Below, piece by piece: positions 34,643 to 43,318 of a stretch of 64,000 nt of DNA (the first letter of the stretch is position 1; the number at the start of each line of letters is the position of its first letter). A model generated the notes under the pieces. It worked only from the letters and a program-made list of their open reading frames with translations, was not told where the DNA came from and made no database searches. The translations under genes and the position numbers were made by a program. This DNA is from Streptomyces sp. NBC_00576. Its GTDB lineage: Bacteria > Actinomycetota > Actinomycetes > Streptomycetales > Streptomycetaceae. The DNA lies in NCBI RefSeq assembly GCF_036345175.1, contig NZ_CP107780.1, forward strand, positions 5,332,001 through 5,396,000, in the 5' to 3' direction.

Positions 34643-36910
34643 TCACCGCCCCAGTCGCCCGCGCACCATACCCACCAACGAGTTCAGTTCTTCAATGCGC
34701 ATACGGCGGGCGGCGACGTAGAAGACGACGAGCAGGACGGCACCGCCGCCGAGCAGGGAGACGAACGAGCCGCCGACGCCCTGGCCCAGAGTGTGGCCGA
34801 TGCCGTAGCAGGCCGCGCCGCTGAGCAGTGCGGCCGGTACCGAGGCGATGCCCAGCCGGGCGTACGTCCGCAGGACGCGGGTGCCATCGAGGTCGCCGTC
34901 CAGCCGCTTGCGCAGGCGGTTCCAGGCGACGCCGACACCGATCGCGTACGCGAGGCCGTACGAGGCGGCCATGCCGACCACGGCCCAGCGGGCCGGGAGC
35001 ATGAAAAAGCAGAGGGCGGAGGCCGTCGCGTTGACGGCGGCCACGATCACCGTGTTGTAGAAGGGCGTGCGGGTGTCCTCGTACGCGTAGAAGGCGCGCA
35101 GGACGACGTACTGCACGGAGTAGGGGATCAGGCCGAGGGCGAAGGCCATCAGCATGAAGCCCATGTTGGTGGCCCCGGTGGTGCCCGAAGACCCGAAGAT
35201 CAGGGTGCACATCGGGATTCCGAGGGCCACGAAGCCGAAGGCGATGGGCACGATCGCGACGGCGGTGGTGCGCAGGCCCTGGGAGATGTCGTCGCGGACC
35301 GCGCCGCCGTCTCCCTCGTGGGCGGAGCGGGCCAGCCGGGGCAGCAGGGCGGCCATCAGGGAGACCGTGATGATGGCCTGCGGCAGGCCCCAGACGAGCT
35401 GGGCGTTGGCGTAGGCCGCGAAGCCGGTGCCCTGGACCTTCGGGTTCTTGCCGGTGGCTGCGGTGGCCAGCTGGGTGACGACGAGGGCGCCCGCCTGGTT
35501 GGCGAGGACGAACAGGATCGTCCACTTGGCGAGCAGCGCGGCCTTGCCGAGGCCGTGGCCCTTCCAGTCGAAGCGCAGCCGCATCCTGAAGCCGGTCTCG
35601 CGCAGATACGGGATCATCGCGAGGGCCTGGACGACGAGGCCGAGCAGCACGCCGATGCCGAGGAGCCGCTGGCCCTCCGGCGGGATGGTGGTGACCTCCA
35701 TGCCGGAGTCCGCCGCGCTGCCGTACACCCAGATGAACATGCCGAGGGTCACGATGATGACGATGTTGTTCAGGACCGGCGTCCACATCATCGCGCCGAA
35801 CTTGCCGCGCGCGTTGAGGATCTGCCCCATCACGACGTGGATACCCATGAAGAAGATGGTGGGCAGGAAGTAGCGCGTGAAGGTGACGGCTACCTCGTTG
35901 GCTGCCGGATCGTCGGCGATCTCCACCGACAGGGCGCGGACCAGCAGGGGCGCGGCGAACACCGCGAGCGCGGTGAGCACGCCCAGGGCCACCATGACGA
36001 GGGTCAGCAGACGGTTCGCGAACGCCTCGCCGCCGTCGTCGTCGTCCTTCATGGCGCGCACGAGCTGCGGGACGAAGACGGAGTTGAGGCCGCCGCCCAC
36101 GGTCAGGATGTAGATCATGGTGGGCAGCTGGTAGGAGACCTGGAACGAGTCGCCCAGCATGCCGAGGCCGAGGGCCGACACGATCAGCGCGGAGCGGACG
36201 AAGCCGGTGAGGCGGGAGACCATCGTGCCCGCCGCCATGACGGCGCTCGATTTCAGCAGGCCCGTAGCGCGTCCGCCCTTCTTGGCGGCCGCCGGCGCTG
36301 TTGCGGGGGCGGGTACCGCTTGGGGTGTGAGCTGCATCGTGGCGTCGGATGCCGGGGCCTGGGCCCGCGGGACGGAGCCGTGGCCCGGGGCGGGCGAGGG
36401 GGAGGGACCGGGCACTGCCGGAGGCTCCACGGGCCCCTGTCCGCCGCCCTGTTGCTGGTCCCGGAAGAGGTGGGCGAAGGCGTCCGGCTCATGCCGTTGT
36501 TCCCCGGCCTGGGAGACCAGGGCGTCGACGCCCACGTACTGAGTGGTGCCAGGGTTGTCGCCGTACGGCAGGTACTGCGTGGCTCCGTCCGGCTCCGGGG
36601 CCGGGGTCTGGGCCCACACGTGCGGGTCGGGTGCGTACGGCGACTGGGCGGGCTGTCCGTAGAGCGGGGGCTGCGGCTGATACGTGCCGGGGGGCGGCGG
36701 GGGGTGCGCGGCGCGGTCGTAGAGCGCCTCGGCCACCGGGTCCTGGGTGGAGAGATCCTGGGCCCGGTACGGGTCCTGGGTGTACGCGTCCTGGAGGTAC
36801 GTGTCCGCGGGGGGCTGCGCCGGCACCTGGCCGTGCTCGGGCGGCGGGCCCTCGGGGTAGCCCGAGTCGTCCGCGCCCTGACCGCGGTCACTGTCGTACG
36901 GCGCGTTCAT
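34643..36910 (-). CDS. murJ: Lipid II flippase MurJ
   Basis: A 755-residue protein. The first 220 residues are a Pro/Gln/Tyr/Asp-rich cytoplasmic extension. From about residue 222 (SSAVMAAGTMVSRLTGFVRSALI) begin the 14 membrane helices of MOP-superfamily MurJ, which flips undecaprenyl-linked disaccharide-pentapeptide to the outside. Also seen is YILTVGGGLNSVFVPQLVRA. The C-terminus ends in basic RRMRIEELN. Upstream of the pseudokinase gene, 118 bp before its likely start. Confidence 0.94.
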   Translation of the reverse strand: MNAPYDSDRGQGADDSGYPEGPPPEHGQVPAQPPADTYLQDAYTQDPYRAQDLSTQDPVAEALYDRAAHPPPPPGTYQPQPPLYGQPAQSPYAPDPHVWAQTPAPEPDGATQYLPYGDNPGTTQYVGVDALVSQAGEQRHEPDAFAHLFRDQQQGGGQGPVEPPAVPGPSPSPAPGHGSVPRAQAPASDATMQLTPQAVPAPATAPAAAKKGGRATGLLKSSAVMAAGTMVSRLTGFVRSALIVSALGLGMLGDSFQVSYQLPTMIYILTVGGGLNSVFVPQLVRAMKDDDDGGEAFANRLLTLVMVALGVLTALAVFAAPLLVRALSVEIADDPAANEVAVTFTRYFLPTIFFMGIHVVMGQILNARGKFGAMMWTPVLNNIVIIVTLGMFIWVYGSAADSGMEVTTIPPEGQRLLGIGVLLGLVVQALAMIPYLRETGFRMRLRFDWKGHGLGKAALLAKWTILFVLANQAGALVVTQLATAATGKNPKVQGTGFAAYANAQLVWGLPQAIITVSLMAALLPRLARSAHEGDGGAVRDDISQGLRTTAVAIVPIAFGFVALGIPMCTLIFGSSGTTGATNMGFMLMAFALGLIPYSVQYVVLRAFYAYEDTRTPFYNTVIVAAVNATASALCFFMLPARWAVVGMAASYGLAYAIGVGVAWNRLRKRLDGDLDGTRVLRTYARLGIASVPAALLSGAACYGIGHTLGQGVGGSFVSLLGGGAVLLVVFYVAARRMRIEELNSLVGMVRGRLGR

Positions 36911-36957
36911 GGTTACCCCACCTCATCGTTCACCGGGCCCACCGGCCACGACATCGC

Positions 36958-39324
36958 TCAACGGTCCACTCTCTCACCCGTCCCGGATGGGTCCGCGCTT
37001 TCCGGAGCGGTGTCCGGCGTCGGGTCACTCGGCTGCTCCGGGGCGTCTGCCCGCGACGCCGGGTCCGATTCTCCCTGCGGACGGCTCGTGGGGCCGTCGT
37101 GGTCGTCGCCGGTGCCGGCGTCCTGTTCCGTGCCCTCGTCCTCGTTGCCGGGCTCCTCGGAGCGCCGGGCGGCGGCGCGCTTGCGCTGCGTGTACATGCG
37201 CAGGCCGGCGAGTACGAGCAGCAGGAAGCCGCCGCCGATGACCAGCATCGCCATGGCCGTGAACTCGGTGACCCTCACATCGAAGGAGACAGCATCTCCG
37301 TATTTCTGACCGTCCTTCGTATACAGCTGGGCGGTCACCTTGATCGGGCCGTTGGCGTTGGACGACGTGGTGAACTTCACCGACTGGCTGTGCCCGCCCG
37401 AGACCGCGATCCGCCGCTCCTGGTAGTCGTCGTCACCGATCTTGAGCCGGGTCGGGTTCGACGAAGTGACCCGCAGCACGAGGTTGTCGACGGGCTGGAC
37501 GAGGTTGTTCTGGACGGTCACCGGGATCTTGGCGCTGCCGCCGGAGAGCTTCGTCTCGGACTTCTTGATCAGCTTGACCTGTTCGGTCAGTTCGTCGAGG
37601 TGTGACCTCACGCCGTCGCGGAAACTGTTGGCCGCAGTGGATTCGCCGCGCCAGGACGTGGCCATCTCACGGTTGATGGCCCGTCCGAAGGGGGTCTCCA
37701 CGCGGGTCTTGTCAGTAAGGATGATCTTGAATTTGTCGAGACTGCTCTGCGTGCGCGCGATCGTTGTGAACGCCGACGGCGGCAGCTGCTGGCTGCGCAG
37801 TGCGGGGTACGGGTATGCCGAAGGCACCTTGGTGTTGGCGCCCGGGTCAGGCTTGGTGTCGGCGGTCGCGGTGAGTTCCTGGGGCTGGGACCAGTTCGAG
37901 TTCTGGAGGTCGGTGATCGCTTTCGCCATGGTCTGGGCCTGGCTCGCGGACGGCATGCGCTGCGGGGCGACGACGACGGTGCGCTGCTTGTCGGTCTGGA
38001 GGGTGGCCGTCAGGCTCTGGGCGAGGAACCTCTGCACCGCGAGCGTGGAACTGTCGGCGTTCGTCATGTCGCCCTGGAAGGCCGTGGACAGCCGCATGTC
38101 AGCGACCACCGCCGTGGTGCCACCGCCGATGGGGCGGGCCGCCGAGGGCGTGTACGGCAGGTCGCCGGTCTCCTTCAGACTGTCGCTGCGCACGATCACC
38201 TTGTCGGCACCCGCCGAGGTGGCGATCTTGACGATCGACGGGTCGACAGTACCGCTCACCGGCCACGCGAAGTCGGTGCTGGGCGTGATGTGGAGGATCG
38301 TCTCCACGGTGCTGGCGGCGACGTCCGTGGCGCTCTTGAGATGGCTCAGGGTGCCAGTGACGTTCTTGCCGTTGTGCGCGATGGAGGCGAGGTCGGGGTC
38401 GGCGAAGGGGAGGGCGACTACCTCCTTGCCCGCGACCGCGTCCTGGAGTTCGGCGAGCCACTGCTTGGCGACTGTCTGACCCGTGCCGGGTGTGCTGGTG
38501 CCCTTCTCGCCCTGGATGCCGTAGCTGCCGATCATCGCGTCGACGGAGGCCAGCAGGTCGGGGTCGATCACCCAGGTGACGTCGAGGTCCCTGCCCAGGG
38601 AGAGCATCTGCTCAAGGCGTCCCCCCGGGGAGATTTCCGCGGCGAGGTCGTCGTTGAGGAAAACGGGCGTCTGCTGCTCGCCCGGGCCGGTCTCCGCCGT
38701 CATGTGGACCGTGGAGATCAGCGGCCACAGATACGTCGTCCGCGTCCTCGTGTCAGCCTCCTCGGGCTGCCACGGCAGGAACGTCCGCTGGATCCCGAGC
38801 ACCTGCTCGTACGGTTCCGCGGAGGTCTCGCCGGACAGCGAGACGCCGATCTGGTAGACGCCGTCCTGGCCGAGATCCAGCTTGTCGACCGGTACGGAGA
38901 TGGTGAACGGCTGGGCGACGCCCGGGGTGAGCTTCGCGAACTTCTCGACGTACTTGCCGCCGACCTCCGTGCCGTCGGCGCCCTGTACGTAGTCGGTGCG
39001 CGCGGCGACGTCGTCGATCCCCGAGCGGGTGGTCAGCATCTGTCCCACGCGCAGGTCCACATGGGCGGCCGTGACCGCCCGCTTGCCCTTGTTCAGCACC
39101 GTGCCGGACACGGTCAGCGTGTCCCCGTCGGTGGGGGCGCTGGGGGTGAGCGAGTCGACGGAGACGACCACCGGGTCCGACTCGGCGGCGTACGCGGGCT
39201 CTCCGGCGGGAAGCTGGAGCAGACCGGCCAGTAGAGGCGCCCCCGTGAGCAGCACCCCGGCTCGCCGGAACCACCGGCGCGCGGGAGAGGGAGTCAGCCC
39301 CGGAAAGTCTGCCGCCTCGGCCAC
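36958..39324 (-). CDS. DUF6049 family exported membrane protein
   Basis: A 788-residue protein with GTG start, N-terminal signal (RRAGVLLTGAPLLAGLLQLP, then EPAYAAE), a large extracytoplasmic part (about 40-690) with repeated beta-rich segments, and a single C-terminal membrane helix (MLVIGGGFLLLVLAGLRMY) followed by a Pro/Asp/Glu-rich cytoplasmic tail. The family is found beside murJ in actinobacteria and has no assigned function. Its place first in the leftward series (DUF6049, murJ, pseudokinase, sigma, anti-sigma) suggests a role in cell-envelope homeostasis. Confidence 0.82.
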   Translation of the reverse strand: MAEAADFPGLTPSPARRWFRRAGVLLTGAPLLAGLLQLPAGEPAYAAESDPVVVSVDSLTPSAPTDGDTLTVSGTVLNKGKRAVTAAHVDLRVGQMLTTRSGIDDVAARTDYVQGADGTEVGGKYVEKFAKLTPGVAQPFTISVPVDKLDLGQDGVYQIGVSLSGETSAEPYEQVLGIQRTFLPWQPEEADTRTRTTYLWPLISTVHMTAETGPGEQQTPVFLNDDLAAEISPGGRLEQMLSLGRDLDVTWVIDPDLLASVDAMIGSYGIQGEKGTSTPGTGQTVAKQWLAELQDAVAGKEVVALPFADPDLASIAHNGKNVTGTLSHLKSATDVAASTVETILHITPSTDFAWPVSGTVDPSIVKIATSAGADKVIVRSDSLKETGDLPYTPSAARPIGGGTTAVVADMRLSTAFQGDMTNADSSTLAVQRFLAQSLTATLQTDKQRTVVVAPQRMPSASQAQTMAKAITDLQNSNWSQPQELTATADTKPDPGANTKVPSAYPYPALRSQQLPPSAFTTIARTQSSLDKFKIILTDKTRVETPFGRAINREMATSWRGESTAANSFRDGVRSHLDELTEQVKLIKKSETKLSGGSAKIPVTVQNNLVQPVDNLVLRVTSSNPTRLKIGDDDYQERRIAVSGGHSQSVKFTTSSNANGPIKVTAQLYTKDGQKYGDAVSFDVRVTEFTAMAMLVIGGGFLLLVLAGLRMYTQRKRAAARRSEEPGNEDEGTEQDAGTGDDHDGPTSRPQGESDPASRADAPEQPSDPTPDTAPESADPSGTGERVDR

Positions 39325-39543
39325 GCGTTCGCCCGTCCCTAGTCGTCAGTGGTCGTCGGAATGTGCGTCCACGCATGGTAACGATGCGCGCTGAGAGGAA
39401 GTGCCGCGGACTGCTCCACAAGATCGTGGAACACCGGTCGGGTGTCCTCTATGTGCGTGTATTGATGGAGGAGTCCTCGGCGGAGTGCGTGGACGTTTTA
39501 TGGAGGCGCGGGCCGTGGCCCCGGCCACGTACCCTTTTCTGTT

Positions 39544-40986
39544 GTGTCGAACGCCAACGAAGACAATGCCAGTGACCTGAGCCAGGCGCAGCACCACGCG
39601 GTGAGTGAGCTGCTGCGGGTGGCCCCGGTCGCCGACGACCTTGCCCGCCGTTTCCAGGAGGCCGGGTTCTCGCTCGCCCTGGTCGGCGGCTCCGTCCGGG
39701 ATGCGCTACTGGGCAGGCTCGGCAATGATCTGGACTTCACGACCGACGCCCGACCCGACGACGTACTGAAGATCGTCCGGCCCTGGGCAGACGCCGTTTG
39801 GGAGGTCGGGATCGCCTTTGGGACGGTTGGGGCGCAAAAGGAGGGTTTCCAGATCGAGGTGACGACCTATCGGTCGGAGGCGTACGACCGGACCTCGCGC
39901 AAGCCCGAGGTGTCGTACGGCGACTCCATCGAGGAGGACCTCGTCCGGCGTGACTTCACGGTGAACGCGATGGCCGTGGCCCTTCCGGAGAAGGTGTTCA
40001 TCGATCCGCACGGCGGACGTGAGGACCTGACGAGGCGGGTACTGCGTACGCCGGGCACGCCTGAGGAGTCCTTCTCGGACGACCCGCTGCGGATGATGCG
40101 GGCCGCGCGGTTCGCCGCCCAGCTCGACTTCGAGGTGGCACCCGAGGTCGTCACCGCCATGACCGACATGGCCGGGCGCATCGAGATCGTCTCGGCGGAG
40201 CGGGTACGGGACGAGCTGAACAAGCTGATCCTGTCCACGCACCCGCGCAAGGGCCTGACGCTGCTGGTGGACACCGGCCTCGCCGACCATGTCCTGCCCG
40301 AGCTGCCGGCCCTGCGTCTGGAGCGTGACGAGCACCATCGGCACAAGGACGTCTACGAGCACACGCTGATCGTCCTGGAGCAGGCGATCGAGCTGGAGCA
40401 GGACGGTCCCGACCTCGTTCTCCGGCTGGCCGCGCTGCTGCACGACATCGGCAAGCCGCGCACGCGCCGCTTCGAGGAGGACGGGCGGGTCTCGTTCCAC
40501 CACCACGAAGTGGTCGGGGCGAAGATGACCAAGAAGCGGATGACGGCGCTCAAGTACTCCAACGAGCTGGTGAAGGACGTCTCACGACTGGTCGAACTCC
40601 ACCTGCGCTTCCACGGGTACGGCACCGGAGAGTGGACTGACTCGGCCGTCCGCCGCTACGTCCGGGACGCGGGCCCTCTTCTCGACCGTCTCCACAAACT
40701 GACCCGCTCGGACTGCACCACGCGGAACAAGCGCAGGGCCACGGCGCTTTCGCGGGCGTACGACGGTCTGGAGGAACGCATCGGCCAGCTCCAGGAACAG
40801 GAGGAGCTGGACTCGATCCGTCCCGACCTCGACGGCAACCAGATCATGGAGATCCTGGGCGTCGGACCTGGTCCTGCGATCGGGCAGGCGTACAAGTTTC
40901 TGCTGGAACTGCGGCTGGAGAATGGGCCGATGGAGCAGGAGGCGGCGGTGGGGGCGCTCAAAGAGTGGTGGGCAGGGCAGGGCTGA
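39544..40986 (+). CDS. cca: CCA tRNA nucleotidyltransferase with HD domain
   Basis: A 480-residue enzyme that adds or repairs the 3' CCA of tRNAs. GTG start. Nucleotidyltransferase motif LVGGSVRDALLGRLGNDLDF (residues about 45-64; catalytic Asp-x-Asp in NDLDF), followed by RRDFTVNAMA, the RNA-binding helices and an HD domain with LLHDIGKPRTRRF. In Streptomyces this gene was once called pcnA; biochemical work indicates a CCA-adding activity. Both tRNAs in this window lack an encoded CCA and so need it. Confidence 0.95.
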   Translation: MSNANEDNASDLSQAQHHAVSELLRVAPVADDLARRFQEAGFSLALVGGSVRDALLGRLGNDLDFTTDARPDDVLKIVRPWADAVWEVGIAFGTVGAQKEGFQIEVTTYRSEAYDRTSRKPEVSYGDSIEEDLVRRDFTVNAMAVALPEKVFIDPHGGREDLTRRVLRTPGTPEESFSDDPLRMMRAARFAAQLDFEVAPEVVTAMTDMAGRIEIVSAERVRDELNKLILSTHPRKGLTLLVDTGLADHVLPELPALRLERDEHHRHKDVYEHTLIVLEQAIELEQDGPDLVLRLAALLHDIGKPRTRRFEEDGRVSFHHHEVVGAKMTKKRMTALKYSNELVKDVSRLVELHLRFHGYGTGEWTDSAVRRYVRDAGPLLDRLHKLTRSDCTTRNKRRATALSRAYDGLEERIGQLQEQEELDSIRPDLDGNQIMEILGVGPGPAIGQAYKFLLELRLENGPMEQEAAVGALKEWWAGQG

Positions 40987-41003
40987 GACGTGAAACGGTG
41001 CAA

Positions 41004-41019
41004 TGTTTCACGTGAAACA
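41004..41019. other. parS: parS site (pair 1, left)
   Basis: TGTTTCACGTGAAACA, 18 bp after the cca stop; a GTGAAAC half-site lies just upstream at 40990. Confidence 0.97.
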
Positions 41020-41044
41020 TCGCACGGGAACGCACAGAGGACGG

Positions 41045-41060
41045 TGTTTCACGTGAAACA
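41045..41060. other. parS: parS site (pair 1, right)
   Basis: TGTTTCACGTGAAACA, 41 bp centre-to-centre from the previous site. Confidence 0.97.
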
Positions 41061-41091
41061 CCGCCCCTCGGCATAACAGCGTGGGTGTGCC

Positions 41092-41232
41092 TTACTTGGT
41101 TTCCTTCAAGCAGAGCACAACGTCATGGCCACTACCCGACTGGATGTAGTAGATGGTGGATTCCGTGACGGTCTTGCACTTGTTCTTGTCGCTGCTGTTA
41201 TCGAGCTTCTCGACCGCCTCGAGGCGCTGCCA
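41092..41232 (-). pseudogene. 3' fragment of an LppU/SCO3897-like gene
   Basis: About 45 codons that match the C-terminus of the intact LppU-like gene at 44081: CSGAWQRLEAVEKLD...NKCKTVTESTIYYIQ...HDVVLCLKE against CTSSDAQYKVVEKFD...NKCEAVTESTIAYIQ...HDVVLCLKE. Homology stops at the Cys; the membrane anchor and N-terminus are missing, and the frame upstream runs antisense into the secreted protein gene. Many silent and some amino-acid differences separate the copies, so it is not a recent duplicate. Confidence 0.75.
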
Positions 41233-41368
41233 CGCTCCTGAGCAGCCCTTGTCATGCCCGGCGGGGCCGGTTTGATGTGGATATGCATGCGACGGGGCCC
41301 TAGTGTTTGGATCACTGTGGCATCGCAGGTAACACCAGTGGTGCACCGCTTCATATAGCTGGGGAATC

Positions 41369-41734
41369 GTGATCAAGTCAAAGCTCGCTCGTGCAACGCT
41401 GGTCGTCGGTGCGTCCGCCGCCCTGGTGGTGGGGATGTCTTCCTCGGCGCAGGCCATCACCAACGAGACCGTCTACCTTCCGGATGACCGTGGTTACATG
41501 CACTTCCACGACGACGGCGATGTGTTCTCGGTCTGTGACACCAGAGCCGATGGATACGGCGTGAGCGGCAATCTGTTCAATGCCGACAACGCGGGCTTGT
41601 TCACCCTCAAGGACAATACCGACGACGGCTGCGCCAAGAAGGGATATGACGTCGGCATCCGCGCGGTCCGGATGCAGGTCTGGTGGGATGGCAACCTCTC
41701 GAAGTGGTACTACTCCGACTGGTTCCGCGAGTAA
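41369..41734 (+). CDS. Small secreted protein of unknown function
   Basis: A 121-residue protein, GTG start after GGGGAA. Cleavable signal peptide (residues 1-29, ending SSSAQAI), so the mature form is about 92 residues. It has two cysteines (CDTRADGYG and DDGCAKKGYD) that could form one disulfide, and is rich in Asp, Gly, Trp and Tyr at the end (VWWDGNLSKWYYSDWF). No family recognised. Streptomyces secrete many small proteins of this form, and an extracellular role is inferred only from the signal. Terminator hairpin downstream at 41812. Confidence 0.72.
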   Translation: MIKSKLARATLVVGASAALVVGMSSSAQAITNETVYLPDDRGYMHFHDDGDVFSVCDTRADGYGVSGNLFNADNAGLFTLKDNTDDGCAKKGYDVGIRAVRMQVWWDGNLSKWYYSDWFRE

Positions 41735-41811
41735 ATTGCGGGTGCGTTAGCTCTCACCCCGTGTACTCGTCTTGCTGCTTGATCTGGTCGTGGGTTGAGA
41801 ACTACTGCGGT

Positions 41812-41842
41812 GGGGCTGCTCCGGTGTTGCGGGAGCAGCCCC
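41812..41842 (+). terminator. Terminator of small secreted-protein gene
   Basis: A perfect 11-bp stem (GGGGCTGCTCC/GGAGCAGCCCC, 9-nt loop) 78 bp after the stop. Confidence 0.7.
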
Positions 41843-41953
41843 CTTCGTTGTTCGTAGGCACAGGGGGCTGTGCACGCGGTGGACTACTTCGCTGTCTTTC
41901 ACACTTGCCGACCAGATCCCCGGCCCAATCGTCTTCCCCGTGGAGTTATGAGT

Positions 41954-43174
41954 ATGACTTCCGACCCGCATGCCCGCACAGCGTTCAAGGTGTCCTCCTC
42001 GGTGGCGCGACCGGCCGCGGAATCTGCCGAACGGCCACAACCGCTGTTGCGCCGTCGCAAGCCTCGACGCCTCGCGCTGGCTGCCGTCGTCGCGGCGATC
42101 GTAGTCGCGGGGCTCGCGGTGTCGCTCGCCCGGCGCGGCGGCGGTGATGCGCAGGAGGGGCCTGCGGGCGTGACCGATGTCACGAGCGTGGCGGCGCACC
42201 CGAATCAGTCGCCTCCTCGAGAGCTGATCGCTGCGGGGAGAAGTGCTGTGTCGGCGTACTACACGATCAAGCTCGTGAGGCTGCTGAACGGGAACGCGAT
42301 CGGCACCTATGAGTGGTGGTTGCTCAACACGGCCACCGAGCGGTACGAGAAGGCCGACTGGGCCTGGCTGGACGTGGCCCCCGAGATGCAGACCGCGGCG
42401 GTGCTTGAGCGGGATCTGCCCGTCGACCGGATCGGGCTGCTGAACCTGGCCACGGGCAAGGTTCAGCGCTGGATCAAGGTCGACAGGAGCGTCGGCAGTG
42501 TGCAGTTCTCACCGGACGGCAAACGCCTGCTGGCGACGGCGTACCGCCTCAACCCGGACGGTCTGTTCAAGGACGCGTCCTACAGTCTGAACGGCAAGAG
42601 CGTGCCGGGGCCGAAGCAGAGCCGCACCGGCTTCTACGTGATCGATGTCGCCTCCGGCAAAGCGGACTTCGCCGAGAGCCCGACCAAGAAGAATAGGGAG
42701 GGGATCCCAGGCGGCGGGCGTCAGGACTTCCAGTGGAGCCGTGACGGGAAGCTGGTGTGGGAACCCGGCAACAATGAAACGGGCAAGATCTACTATGGCG
42801 TGACTGGCAAGAGGATGCCTGCCCCGGATCCGGAGACGCGTCTGCCCTACCCGGAGTCGGTCCTGTCTCCCGACGGAAACCTGGTGACTGGCGCCTTCGT
42901 TGGGAAGGGCGACGAGATCGTCTCCGAGATAAGGAATGCGAAGACCGGCAAGCGGGCTGCGGTGATCCCCGGCCAGCAGCTGCTCGCGTGGGCCGACAAC
43001 CGTCACCTCATCGCCTGGCGGTGCGCTCCCGAACGCTGCAGCCCCGGCGAAGGTGAGTTCCGCAACCAGCTGCTCCTGGTCGGTTTGGACGGCAAGGTCA
43101 CTCCGCTTTCCGGCTTCCGGACGGCGAATCTGCACGACGAGGGCCGCTGGTTCCCGGTACTCACCCGGCGCTGA
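41954..43174 (+). CDS. Membrane-anchored beta-propeller-like protein
   Basis: A 406-residue protein; the ATG at 41954 has GGAG eight bases upstream (41948 is an alternative). An N-terminal cytoplasmic basic segment (LLRRRKPRR) leads into one membrane helix (LALAAVVAAIVVAGLAVSLA, about residues 40-60), so the body is outside the membrane. Blades resembling WD40/TolB repeats are seen, e.g. VGSVQFSPDGKRLLATAY, FQWSRDGKLVWEPG and ESVLSPDGNLVTGAFV. Probably a binding scaffold; no catalytic motif. It lies in the variable patch and I know of no fixed Streptomyces counterpart in this position. Confidence 0.72.
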   Translation: MTSDPHARTAFKVSSSVARPAAESAERPQPLLRRRKPRRLALAAVVAAIVVAGLAVSLARRGGGDAQEGPAGVTDVTSVAAHPNQSPPRELIAAGRSAVSAYYTIKLVRLLNGNAIGTYEWWLLNTATERYEKADWAWLDVAPEMQTAAVLERDLPVDRIGLLNLATGKVQRWIKVDRSVGSVQFSPDGKRLLATAYRLNPDGLFKDASYSLNGKSVPGPKQSRTGFYVIDVASGKADFAESPTKKNREGIPGGGRQDFQWSRDGKLVWEPGNNETGKIYYGVTGKRMPAPDPETRLPYPESVLSPDGNLVTGAFVGKGDEIVSEIRNAKTGKRAAVIPGQQLLAWADNRHLIAWRCAPERCSPGEGEFRNQLLLVGLDGKVTPLSGFRTANLHDEGRWFPVLTRR

Positions 43175-43318
43175 CCGGGGTGCGGCCGCGACCGGCGCGA
43201 CCAAGTGTTGCCACGCCGCAGGGGGGTCGTACTGAGTCTTTCCGGTAAGCGTCCGTCGCTCGCTGTGATCGCGAAGGTGACGCTGCGGCCCGTGCGGTCC
43301 CCAAGTCCGGGCAGGCGT

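Noticed and set aside
34325..37309. A 994-codon plus-strand open frame opposite murJ
   Set aside because: Antisense shadow of murJ and the pseudokinase gene, both with clear protein motifs.
41233..41463. Upstream extension of the LppU-like fragment as an intact gene
   Set aside because: The extension overlaps the start of the secreted protein gene on the other strand and shows no similarity to the family's N-terminus or a membrane helix.
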